A stretch of DNA of 64,000 nucleotides from Oscillospiraceae bacterium. GTDB lineage: Bacteria; Bacillota; Clostridia; Oscillospirales; UBA929. The stretch spans positions 38,667 through 102,666 of the forward strand of contig WRKO01000006.1 of assembly GCA_009782215.1 (NCBI GenBank). Reading direction: 5' to 3'. Each line of letters begins with the position of its first letter. Position 1 is the stretch's first letter. Below the pieces are notes generated by a model, which had not been told where the DNA came from, did not search any database, and was given only the letters and a program-made list of their open reading frames with translations. The position numbers were made by a program, and so were the translations under genes. Shown here piece by piece: positions 41,731 through 52,209 of the stretch.

Positions 41731-42990
41731 TTATCCGTCAACCTCCTCCTCCTCCGTCAGCGCGCGGATGGTTTCGGCTGTCCACGGGCCGGGTTCGGCG
41801 GCGGGGTAGAGGGATTTATCCCATTGAAACAGCGACCCCATCACGTCGGAGTCGTCGCTGAGGAGGAAATAGTCATGCGCGGGAACGGGGCCGCGGCTGT
41901 CTAAGGCGATGGCGGCGTGGTACCAATGCTCGCCGATTTTGACCAAGTTCCAAGCGTGTTCGTTGCCCCACCAGCGCCCCGTGACGACGTGGGCTTCAAT
42001 GCCCAGCATGTCGCACAGGAGCTTGAAGGCCATAGCGGTGCCCTCGCTGACCGCGAGATGGTTGACCAGCGCGCCGTAAGCGGTGTAGGCGTCGCCGCCC
42101 TGTCGCGTTTCGGTGGCGGCCGCCAGCATGGCGGTGTCCTCGTCGTATTCCACGGCGCCGCAAAGGGTTTCATACAGCCACAGGACGGTCTGCGCGGCAA
42201 CCTCCTCCATGCCGCCCGCAAACCCTTGAAGCCCGGTAAGCAGGAGCGCGGCGCGGCTTTCGGCGGCGGATGATTTTCGCATAAGCTCGGCGGCGGGCGT
42301 CTGCCAAGTCAGCTCCAGCTCCACGATGCGGCTCAGCGGCCCCCCGGACGGTGGGAAAAGGCTGACGGCGACGCCGGGGTATTCCATCGCGCTGCCCGGG
42401 CTGCCGTAATAGTAAGCGCGCACCATCCCCTCCACGTCATGGTCTCTGGCGTAAAAATACGGCATTTCAACGGTCAGCAGGCCGACATATTCCATCAGCG
42501 CCGAGCGCACGGCGTCCTCCAGCTCCCTGCGCCCGCTCACAGGGGTGATGACGGGCCGGCTGCCGTGCTTATACACAATGTTGAGGGTGATGATGTACTG
42601 CGAGAGGACGCGGCTGAGGTCATGCGCCATATATTCCACAGCGTACGCGCCGATGGGCTCCTGCTTCTGTATCTCGTCCAGCAGCGCGGTGAGCGAGAGC
42701 GACGTCAGCCCGCCCGGATAGTCGGTTACGCGGATATCCGCCACGCGTTCCCCGTTGCGGATGGCGCTGACGATGGCGCTTTTCAGGGAATCGTAGGAAT
42801 TGACCGTCATCGTTGCCGAGAAAGCGCCGTCGTCCTCCTGCGTGATATGCGGCGACCGCTCGTAAATCTCCCGTTCCCACAGCGAGGCGCAGCCGGAGAG
42901 ACCAATCAGCAGCGCCGTCAAGAGCGCGGCAAGCCGTATTTTTTGCAACCCCGCGGACGGCAGATTGCCGCCCCTACAAGCCTTTGTCAT
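41731..42990 (-). CDS. Transglutaminase-like lipoprotein lacking the catalytic Cys
   Basis: 419 residues with signal peptide and lipobox LSGC. The C-terminal 130 residues have the transglutaminase/protease-like core: YGALVNHLAVSEGTAMAFKL, then GIEAHVVTG, then NEHAWNLVKI. In active members the sequence before EG is V-C; here it is V-S (Ser near residue 315), and the Asp normally found after the WYH strand is not in place. It is probably a binding rather than catalytic domain. The start is uncertain because a dispersed repeat (42950-42978) covers the first codons; TTG 42948 is an alternative. Located on the outer membrane face; function unknown. Confidence 0.72.
   Translation of the reverse strand: MTKACRGGNLPSAGLQKIRLAALLTALLIGLSGCASLWEREIYERSPHITQEDDGAFSATMTVNSYDSLKSAIVSAIRNGERVADIRVTDYPGGLTSLSLTALLDEIQKQEPIGAYAVEYMAHDLSRVLSQYIITLNIVYKHGSRPVITPVSGRRELEDAVRSALMEYVGLLTVEMPYFYARDHDVEGMVRAYYYGSPGSAMEYPGVAVSLFPPSGGPLSRIVELELTWQTPAAELMRKSSAAESRAALLLTGLQGFAGGMEEVAAQTVLWLYETLCGAVEYDEDTAMLAAATETRQGGDAYTAYGALVNHLAVSEGTAMAFKLLCDMLGIEAHVVTGRWWGNEHAWNLVKIGEHWYHAAIALDSRGPVPAHDYFLLSDDSDVMGSLFQWDKSLYPAAEPGPWTAETIRALTEEEEVDG
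42950..42978. repeat. Dispersed TGTAGGGGCG repeat over a gene start
   Basis: On the minus strand TGTAGGGGCGGC, a short loop, then GCCG and CCGCGGG. It overlaps the YitT stop and the first codons of the transglutaminase-like gene, as if it had inserted between the two. Confidence 0.55.
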
Positions 42991-43840
42991 AATCGGTGAA
43001 TCCTTCCCCCAACACCTCGTTGGCCTCGGTCAGAATGATGAACGCCGCGGGGTCGGATTCTCTGACGAGGTTTTTCAAATCAGTAATCTGCTGGCGCTTG
43101 ACGGCGCACAGGACGATTTTGCGCTCCCTGCCCGTATACGCGCCTTCGCCGTGGAGCAGGGTGACGCCCCGCCCCAAGCGCGCGGATATGGCCTCCACGA
43201 TATCCGAGACGCGGTCGGAAATGATAAATGCCAGACGCTCCACATTCAGGCCGTACAGGATGCCGTCCAGCGTCTTGGCTCCGATGAAGAGCGTGATGAC
43301 GGCGTACAGCATATGGTTGACCGAGCCGAACACAAACCCCGCCGCGACGACCACACAGCCGTCGAACGCCAGCATCAGCTTGCCGATTTGGATGTGCGGC
43401 AAAGGGATTTTGAGCAGGCGGGCGATGATGTCGCTGCCGCCGGTCGTCGCGCCCTTCAGAAAGACCAGCCCCAGCCCCGCGCCCATCAGCAGCCCGCCGA
43501 ACACCCCCGCCAGCAGCGGCTCGGTGTCCACCGTCAGCGGAAGCCGTGCGAAACCGTCAATCAGCACGGCGCAAACCAGCGTCCCAAACCCCGTATACAG
43601 CAGGAAGCGATGCCCCAGCAGCCGCCATCCCAGCAAAAACAGGGGGATATTGAGGACAAGCACCGTCATCCCGAGCGGCAGGACGGGAAACAGCGCGCAC
43701 AAGAGCATGGCAATGCCCGTAACCCCGCCCGGCACAATGCCGTACGGGTCGAGCAGCAGCGTGACCGACAGCGCAAACAGCGCCGCTCCCAGCGCAATGA
43801 CGAGCAAGTCGGTTATGGTTTGAAAGACAGTTCGTTTCAT
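42974..43840 (-). CDS. YitT family membrane protein
   Basis: 288 residues. Five to six transmembrane helices at the N-terminus (DUF161: LLDPYGIVPGGVTGIAML, GATTGGSDIIARLL) followed by a soluble DUF2179 domain (GRGVTLLHGEGAYTGRERK). These are common in Firmicutes and of unproved function. Family assignment is safe; no operon partner gives a clue. Confidence 0.87.
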   Translation of the reverse strand: MKRTVFQTITDLLVIALGAALFALSVTLLLDPYGIVPGGVTGIAMLLCALFPVLPLGMTVLVLNIPLFLLGWRLLGHRFLLYTGFGTLVCAVLIDGFARLPLTVDTEPLLAGVFGGLLMGAGLGLVFLKGATTGGSDIIARLLKIPLPHIQIGKLMLAFDGCVVVAAGFVFGSVNHMLYAVITLFIGAKTLDGILYGLNVERLAFIISDRVSDIVEAISARLGRGVTLLHGEGAYTGRERKIVLCAVKRQQITDLKNLVRESDPAAFIILTEANEVLGEGFTDYDKGL

Positions 43841-43857
43841 AATTCTCTCACAATATC

Positions 43858-43866
43858 ATTATACCA
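43858..43866 (-). promoter_or_regulatory. Extended -10 promoter of yitT
   Basis: Minus-strand TGGTATAAT: a consensus -10 (43858-43863) with the TGn extension and no clear -35, about 18 nt before the ATG. The gap 43841-44074 is otherwise without a gene. Confidence 0.5.
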
Positions 43867-44022
43867 CATTCCAACTATGGAAAACTATCATCTTTTTTTC
43901 GCGATTTGACACATGCCCCGGACGAATAAAACGCCCGTTCGCGCCGCCCGGCCCGATATTCCGAACAAAACGCCCCGAAACCGCGATTTTTTGTTGTGTT
44001 CGTATTTTTATTTTTGTGCAAA

Positions 44023-44046
44023 TTGCCCCCTCACCGGAGGGGGCAA
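44023..44046 (-). terminator. Terminator of the rplM-rpsI operon
   Basis: A 10-bp stem (TTGCCCCCTC with GAGGGGGCAA) 29 nt after the rpsI stop; on the minus strand a short AATTT and A-rich sequence follow, so the T-run is weak. Confidence 0.6.
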
Positions 44047-44074
44047 CCCGATATGCACGGCTATGCCGAAAAAA

Positions 44075-44479
44075 CTAACGCTTGGAGAATTGCGGGGCGC
44101 GGCGGGCGGCTTTGAGGCCGTACTTTTTGCGCTCCTTCATGCGCGGGTCGCGGGTGAGGAAGCCCGCTTGCTTGAGGGCGGGGCGGAACTCCTCGTTCAT
44201 TTTGAGCAGGGCGCGGGCGATGCCGTGGCGGATGGCTCCGGCCTGACCGGAATAGCCGCCGCCGACGACGGTGGCGTTGATGTCCACCCGTCCGAGGGTG
44301 GCGGTGGTGACCAGCGGCTGGCGGGTGATGGCCTTGAGGGTCTCAAGGCCGAAGTAGCTGTCGATGTCGCGGTTGTTGATGGTGATGACGCCGGCGCCGT
44401 TCGGGTAGAGGTGGACGCGGGCGACCGAGGCCTTGCGGCGGCCTGTGCCGTAGTGGTAGGCTTTTTTCGGCTGATACAT
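44075..44479 (-). CDS. rpsI: 30S ribosomal protein S9
   Basis: 134 residues, normal length. The N-terminal [14 protein letters not shown] and C-terminal [15 protein letters not shown] are the universal S9 signatures; the C-terminal Lys/Arg tail reaches the P-site tRNA. ATG 44479 overlaps the rplM stop (TAATG) after GGAGGGG. Confidence 0.97.
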   Translation of the reverse strand: MYQPKKAYHYGTGRRKASVARVHLYPNGAGVITINNRDIDSYFGLETLKAITRQPLVTTATLGRVDINATVVGGGYSGQAGAIRHGIARALLKMNEEFRPALKQAGFLTRDPRMKERKKYGLKAARRAPQFSKR

Positions 44480-44919
44480 TACGCTTCCCCTCCGGTTTTC
44501 CAAGCCACGGGCTTTTGTGAGGTATGTGGGTGTTCGGGGCCTTTGTAGACCTTCAGGCGGGTCAGCGCCTTGCGGCCCGGCGTGGTGCGGGGAATCATGC
44601 CCTTGACGGCAAGTTCCATCGCGAATTCGGGGCGCTTTTCCATCAGGATGCGGTATTTTGTTTCCTTCAGGCCGCCCACATAGCCGCTGTGGCGGCGGTA
44701 AAACTTTTTCTCCGGCTTGCTGCCGGTGAGGAGCGCCTTGTCGGCGTTGATGACAATGACAAAGTCGCCGCTGTCAACATGGGGGGTGAACTCGGGTTTG
44801 TGCTTGCCGCGCAGCAGGCGGGCGGCTTCGACGGCGGTGCGGCCCAGCGCGACGCCGTCGGCGTCGAGGATGTACCACTGCCGCGTGACGGTTTCGGGGT
44901 TTGCCATGAATGTACCCAT
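44479..44919 (-). CDS. rplM: 50S ribosomal protein L13
   Basis: 146 residues from ATG 44919 behind [31 protein letters not shown] and the [13 protein letters not shown] block mark L13. First gene of the conserved rplM-rpsI operon. An upstream in-frame ATG at 44973 would overlap the promoter region. Confidence 0.97.
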   Translation of the reverse strand: MGTFMANPETVTRQWYILDADGVALGRTAVEAARLLRGKHKPEFTPHVDSGDFVIVINADKALLTGSKPEKKFYRRHSGYVGGLKETKYRILMEKRPEFAMELAVKGMIPRTTPGRKALTRLKVYKGPEHPHTSQKPVAWKTGGEA

Positions 44920-44961
44920 AGCGGGGGATTCCTCCGTTTCTACGATAAAGTCAGCTTTTTT

Positions 44962-44990
44962 ATTAAAGCACAACGATTCCCCCTTGTCAA
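44962..44990 (-). promoter_or_regulatory. Promoter of rplM-rpsI
   Basis: Minus-strand TTGACA (44985-44990), 17-nt spacer, TTTAAT (44962-44967), about 40 nt before the rplM start. Confidence 0.7.
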
Positions 44991-45098
44991 GCGTTTTTGC
45001 AAAAAAATTTACGCGTCCCTCCCCCTTGCTCCGTTTTCCTCGCGTTTGCTCCGCTTTGCTGGGCGGGGAATGTAAAATTGATTTCCCCCGTGAAGCTA

Positions 45099-45127
45099 TT
45101 GTAAAATACGGATAGGTACGATATACT
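45099..45127 (+). promoter_or_regulatory. Promoter of secA
   Basis: TTGTAA (45099-45104), 17-nt spacer, TATACT (45122-45127), about 55 nt before the secA start. Confidence 0.65.
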
Positions 45128-45183
45128 ACTTAAAGAGCGGCGGCTTGCGCGGCACACAAATTTCACCGACCGGAGGAACCAAG

Positions 45184-47942
<2,759 letters not shown>

Positions 47943-47946
<4 letters not shown>

Positions 47947-49931
47947 ACATCAGCGGCCACGCGGCGTCCATCGTCAGCGCCCTGTTCGGCAGGCAAACGC
48001 CGCTTGTCTCCGAGAACGGCGAGCCGATTCAGCTTGCCGAGGGCGACATGGTTGAGGCCGAGGTCACCGAGGCCAAGCCGGACGGCCAACTAACACTGAA
48101 GCTCCCGAACGGGCGGCACTTGCTGGCCGACGTCCTCGCGGACAGGGTGTTTGTGCCGGGACAGCGGGTGACGCTGGCGGTTACCGAGGTGCGCGGCGGC
48201 GTCCCGATGGTGGAAATCGCCGGGGAGGGCCAGTCGTCCGCCGAAACATACTTAAAAGCGATGGGCGCGCCCCGCAACGAAGGGACGATGGCCCTCGCGC
48301 GGGAAGCGCTGATACAGCAGGCGCCGTTTACGCCGAAGCAGTTCGCCGCCCTCGCCAAGACGGTCGCCTCCTTTGAGGGGCTGGAGCCGGAGCAGGCGGT
48401 GTTTATGACGCGGCATAACATCCCGATCAACCGGGAGACGGTGGCGCGGTATCAGGCCGTAACACAGCCGCAGGCGCAGTTGGGCGCGCTGCTGCAAAAG
48501 CTGTCCGGCCTTCTGCCCCCGAACCCCTCGCCCCGCCCCGCGCTTGCCGGGGAACCCGCCGTTCCGCGCCCCGCGCCGCCCGCGCCGCAGACGGCGCAAA
48601 CGCAGTTGCCGCAACAGACACAGCAGCCGCAACAGCAACAGCCGCAGCAGATACAACAGCAGCAGACGCAACAGATACAGCAGCCGGCGTCGCCGGTTCA
48701 GCATACCGTTCCTGCGGAGCCGGACGCTCCGTCTCTCCGCCCGCCGCCGTCCCAGCCCGCGCCGCCGACGGCGCAAACGCAGTTGCCGCAACAGACACAG
48801 CAGCCGCAACAGCCGCAGCAGATACAGCAGCCGGCGGCGCCGGTTCAGCATACCGCTCCCGCAGAGCCGGACGCTCCGACTCTCCGCCCGCCGCCGCCCG
48901 TGGGGGACAGCGCCCCGGCCGTCCCGGTACGGGAGAGCGCAGCGCCGCCGCCCACGCCGTCCCAGCCCATGCCGCAAACGGTGCAGACGGCGCAAACGGC
49001 GCAAACGCAGCAGCCGCAGCCGACACAGCAGATACAGCAACCGCAGCCTGCGTCGCCGCCCGTGGGGGACAACGCCCCCGCCGCCCCTGTCCGGGAGGGC
49101 GCGCCGCCGCCCACGCTATCCCAGCCCGTACCGTCCCAGCCCGCGCCGCAAACGGCGCCGACAGCGCCGACAGTGCCGACAGTGCCGATGGTACAGACAG
49201 TGCAAACACCGCAGACACCGCAAGCGCCGCAAACGGTACAGACGCCGCAGACGGCGCAAATGCAGCAGCCGCAAGACGTCCCGCTCCGGCCGGAACAGCC
49301 CGCCCCGGCGATACGGGACATTTTGGATACGCTTTTTCTGAAAATATCGCCCGGACGCGGCCGGGAGCTGCCGAGGGAGCTGGATATCCCCAAGCAGACC
49401 CGCGAAATCGGGCGGATTCTCACATCCGTTTTGGAGCGGGCGGCCAGTCTGCCCGAGCAGACCCGGACGGAGCTGCTGAACACCGCCCGCGACATTGTGC
49501 AGACCCTGCGGTTTACGGAGCAAATCAGCCATTGCGCGTCGTTTGCCCAGATGCCGGTCACCGTCAACGGCGAGAGGACGACGGCGCAGCTCTATGTGTT
49601 CAACGACAGCACGGAGAAAAAGAAAATCGACCCCCGCAACGCCACCCTCTTTCTCTCCCTTTCAACGGCGCATCTGGGGACGGTGGAAGGGTTTGTCAAG
49701 GTCATCGGGACGGGCGTGGAGGCGGATTTTTCCCTGCAAACGGAGAAGGCGGCCGGTCTTTTCCGCGCCGGTCTGCCGGATTTGAACGAGTTGCTGGAAG
49801 CGCGGGGATACCGCTTGGAGCGCGTGAACGCCGCCGTTGCGCGGGAGGGGGCCGTGCCGCCGCCGCCCGCCGCCGTGGAGAAGGGACGCGCCGCCAGAGC
49901 GGGGCGGTATAGGTTTAACAGAACGATATGA
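47943..49931 (+). CDS. FliK-like (YlqG-type) protein with long Pro/Gln-rich repeat linker
   Basis: About 662 residues. The N-terminal 180 are folded; residues 200-450 are a low-complexity linker of Gln, Pro, Thr and Ala built from two long repeats; the C-terminal 190 resemble the FliK hook-length control domain (YVFNDS..., [42 protein letters not shown]). The next gene encodes a small FlhB C-terminal-like protein, the same pairing as ylqG-ylqH of Bacillus. No flagellar genes are nearby. The role of YlqG/H pairs is unclear. ATG 47943 overlaps the secA stop. Confidence 0.72.
48594..48895 (+). repeat. Direct coding repeats in the FliK-like linker
   Basis: GCGCAAACGCAGTTGCCGCA begins at 48594 and again at 48773, each followed by a run of CAG/CAA and CCG codons and then a conserved GTTCAGCATACC...GAGCCGGACGCTCCG block. 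A looser CAG/CCG/ACG-rich tract continues to about 49270. The array is a likely site of length variation by slippage. Confidence 0.75.
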
Positions 49932-50203
49932 GCAGGAAAAAAATCGTACGGGAAGCCGTGGTGCTGGAATATGACGCCTCGCGCGGCGTGCCGCAGGTGG
50001 TGGCGCAGGGCAGAGGGCATGTCGCCGAGCGCATCATCGCCCTCGCGGAGGAGCATCAGATTCCCGTCCACCAAGACCCGGAGCTGGCGCAAATGCTCAA
50101 TATGCTGCAAATCGGCGACGAGATACCGCCGGAGCTGTATAACGTGGTGGCGCAGATTTTAATTTATGTGGCGAATATTGATAAAAAAGCTCTTGCCAAA
50201 TGA
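49928..50203 (+). CDS. FlhB C-terminal domain-like small protein (YlqH/EscU family)
   Basis: 91 residues. It resembles the cytoplasmic, self-cleaving end of FlhB: REAVVLEYDASRGVPQVVAQGRG, then AERIIALAEEHQIPVHQDPELAQML, IGDEIPPELYNVVAQIL. The NPTH cleavage motif of full FlhB is not present. Its start overlaps the FliK-like gene stop by four bases. FlhB and FliK interact in flagellar export, so the pair probably interact too, though their job outside flagella is not established. Confidence 0.85.
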   Translation: MSRKKIVREAVVLEYDASRGVPQVVAQGRGHVAERIIALAEEHQIPVHQDPELAQMLNMLQIGDEIPPELYNVVAQILIYVANIDKKALAK

Positions 50204-50221
50204 AATGGAATCGTGTATAAT
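50193..50221 (+). promoter_or_regulatory. Promoter of the small membrane protein gene
   Basis: TTGCCA (50193-50198), 17-nt spacer, TATAAT (50216-50221), starting inside the last codons of the FlhB-like gene. Confidence 0.7.
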
Positions 50222-50250
50222 GGTAAAAAATGAAGCGAGGAGGTATTCCT

Positions 50251-50463
50251 ATGAAATCATGGTTTAAGATCATCTCTTGGCTGTTCGTCTCGCTGCTTGT
50301 GGTTGGCGCTGTCACCTTCTTGGCCATCAAGTATTTTGATGTGCTTATGCGCGGCTTTGAGTCCGTGAAGGGTGAGGTCATCCGCCAAAAGAACCGTTTC
50401 TTTGGCGGTAGCTGCTGCGACTTTGGCGACGACGACGAGCTTGAGGAAGCGGAAGAACTGTAA
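50251..50463 (+). CDS. Small single-span membrane protein of unknown function
   Basis: 70 residues. One N-terminal transmembrane helix (FKIISWLFVSLLVVGAVTFL) is followed by a short basic segment, a Cys pair (SCC) and an acidic tail (DDDELEEAEEL). GAGGAGGTATTCCT precedes ATG 50251. It has its own promoter and a strong terminator, so it is a genuine monocistronic gene. The family is not recognised by name. Confidence 0.7.
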   Translation: MKSWFKIISWLFVSLLVVGAVTFLAIKYFDVLMRGFESVKGEVIRQKNRFFGGSCCDFGDDDELEEAEEL

Positions 50464-50477
50464 ACGGCCCGAAACCA

Positions 50478-50504
50478 AACCCCCCGGCATTTTGCCGGGG
50501 GGTT
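50478..50504. terminator. Bidirectional terminator
   Basis: AACCCCCCGGC pairs with GCCGGGGGGTT over 11 bp around ATTTT. On the minus strand the stem is followed by TGGTTT, so it can end both the small membrane protein gene and the niaX gene. Confidence 0.75.
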
Positions 50505-50523
50505 GACATATCCGGGCTGCCGG

Positions 50524-51090
50524 TTACTTTTTGCAGGAGGGGTTCAGGGGCGTCCTCAGGGAGAGGATTTGCTTCCGCGTGGCCAGCCGGATGGCGTTGG
50601 CGATTTCAAAATCCACCATACTGTGGACGACCGTTCCCAAGCCCACCAGCAGGAAAACGGACAGGAAGCCCTGCCGGTAAGCCGCCGGGTCGATGCCGCC
50701 GCTGAGGATAAACGCGCCGACCACAATCAGCTCGCCCGCGGCGTGGAGTATGGCGACGGACAGCGAAAAAACCCGAAGCCTCAGGGGGCAGACGAGCGTG
50801 TTTTGAGACTTGGCCAAATACAGAGCGCCCGCCGCGGCAAAGACAATATGGCTGGCGGCCCTGAGAACCACCACCAGAGGGAAGCCCCCCAGAAAGAACC
50901 CGATTGTGGTGCCGGCGGCCACGGTGACCGCCATAGCCGGGGAGATAAACATGGCGAGAAAAATGACCACATGGCTGGCAAGCGTAAAGGAGGCGGGCGG
51001 CAAAATGATTTTCGGCGCGAACATCGGGATAGCGATGCCGGTCGCTATCAACAGTCCCGATATGGTCAAATGCACAAGCGAACGTTTCAT
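50524..51090 (-). CDS. niaX: Niacin ECF transporter substrate-binding subunit, NiaX-like
   Basis: 188 residues, about six transmembrane helices. SGLLIATGIAIPMFAPKI, PASFTLASHVVIFLAMFISP and GFFLGGFPLVVVLRA closely resemble clostridial NiaX as I remember it. As an S component it would bind niacin and share an ECF ATPase/T module encoded elsewhere. ATG 51090 overlaps the ilvE stop, so the two are coupled. The name rests on recalled family similarity. Confidence 0.7.
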   Translation of the reverse strand: MKRSLVHLTISGLLIATGIAIPMFAPKIILPPASFTLASHVVIFLAMFISPAMAVTVAAGTTIGFFLGGFPLVVVLRAASHIVFAAAGALYLAKSQNTLVCPLRLRVFSLSVAILHAAGELIVVGAFILSGGIDPAAYRQGFLSVFLLVGLGTVVHSMVDFEIANAIRLATRKQILSLRTPLNPSCKK

Positions 51091-52154
51091 CAGGCGTACA
51101 CTTCCGTCCAGCCCCTTGTGTCGGGAATCCGGCCCCACTGGATGCCGGTGAGGCTGTCATACAGCTTTCCGGCAATGGGGCCGACGCCGCCCCCGGCAAT
51201 GGTGATGGATTGGCCGGCATAGCAAAGCTGCCCGACGGGGGACACGACGGCGGCGGTGCCGGTGGCAAAGCATTCCTCCAGCTTGCCGTCGGCGTACGCC
51301 GAATAGACCTCGTCAATCGACACCGGGCGTTCCTCGGCGGGGACGCCCCATTCCCGCAGCAGGCACAGGCATGAATCCCGCGTGATGCCGGGCAGGACGG
51401 AGTCGTTCAGCGCCGGGGTGAGAACCGTTCCGTCAATGACGAAGAAAGCGTTGGAGGTGCCGATTTCCTCCACATAGGTACGCTCCAGCGCGTCCAGCCA
51501 CATGACCTGCGCAAAGCCGCCGGCGCCCGCGCGGGTTTGGGCGCGGAGGGTGGCGGCGTAGTTGGCGGCGGCCTTGACGCTGCCCAAGCCGCCGCGGACG
51601 GCGCGGACGTCTTCCGTCTCCACGTAAATGCTGGTGGGCGTAATCCCGCCCTTGTAGTACGCGCCGACGGGGGAGAGGAGCAGGATAAAGAGATATGATT
51701 TGGAGCTGCGCACACCGAGGAACGGGTCTGTGGCAATCAGATAGGGGCGGATGTAGAGGGACGCGTCGGCGGAGCGGGGCGTCCAGTCCGTTTCGGTGCG
51801 GAGCAGGGTGAGCAGCGCGTCGCGGAACAGCGCCTCGTCAATGAGGGGAACGTCCAGCCGCGCGCAGGAGCGGTTGAAACGGCGGATGTTGTCTCTGTAG
51901 CGAAAGAGGCGCAGCTTGCCGTCAACGCCGCGATAGGCCTTCAGCCCTTCAAACAGCTCCTGCCCGTAGTGCAGGCACATGGCGGCGGGGTCAAGCGGCA
52001 GCGGGCCGTGCGGCACGACGCGGGGGTCGTGCCAGCCCTTTTCCGGGTCGTGATTCATCAAAAACATATGGTCGGTGAAGTATTGGCCGAAGCCCAGTAT
52101 GTCGTCGGCAGGCTTTGGCTTGGGCGCGCCGGTTTTTGTGACGGTGATATTCAT
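51090..52154 (-). CDS. ilvE: Branched-chain amino-acid aminotransferase, type II
   Basis: 354 residues, PLP enzyme of fold type IV. The Schiff-base Lys lies in GSVKAAANYAA, with MWLDALERTYVEEIGTSN after it; the N-terminal KPKPADDILGFGQYFTDHMF marks the longer type II class. It makes or degrades Leu, Ile and Val. GAAGGAGGCGATTCT precedes ATG 52154. Has its own promoter; niaX follows in the same transcript. Confidence 0.93.
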   Translation of the reverse strand: MNITVTKTGAPKPKPADDILGFGQYFTDHMFLMNHDPEKGWHDPRVVPHGPLPLDPAAMCLHYGQELFEGLKAYRGVDGKLRLFRYRDNIRRFNRSCARLDVPLIDEALFRDALLTLLRTETDWTPRSADASLYIRPYLIATDPFLGVRSSKSYLFILLLSPVGAYYKGGITPTSIYVETEDVRAVRGGLGSVKAAANYAATLRAQTRAGAGGFAQVMWLDALERTYVEEIGTSNAFFVIDGTVLTPALNDSVLPGITRDSCLCLLREWGVPAEERPVSIDEVYSAYADGKLEECFATGTAAVVSPVGQLCYAGQSITIAGGGVGPIAGKLYDSLTGIQWGRIPDTRGWTEVYA

Positions 52155-52180
52155 AGAATCGCCTCCTTCGTATTCCACGA

Positions 52181-52209
52181 ACTGTAACATAAATAACAGC
52201 TTTTGTCAA
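52181..52209 (-). promoter_or_regulatory. Promoter of ilvE-niaX
   Basis: Minus-strand TTGACA (52204-52209), 17-nt spacer, TACAGT (52181-52186). The -35 box overlaps the stop region of the GH2 gene. Confidence 0.65.

Noticed and set aside
48252..49567. Long minus-strand open frames opposite the FliK-like linker
   Set aside because: They arise from the biased CAG/CCG repeat composition and have no ribosome sites or recognisable domains.
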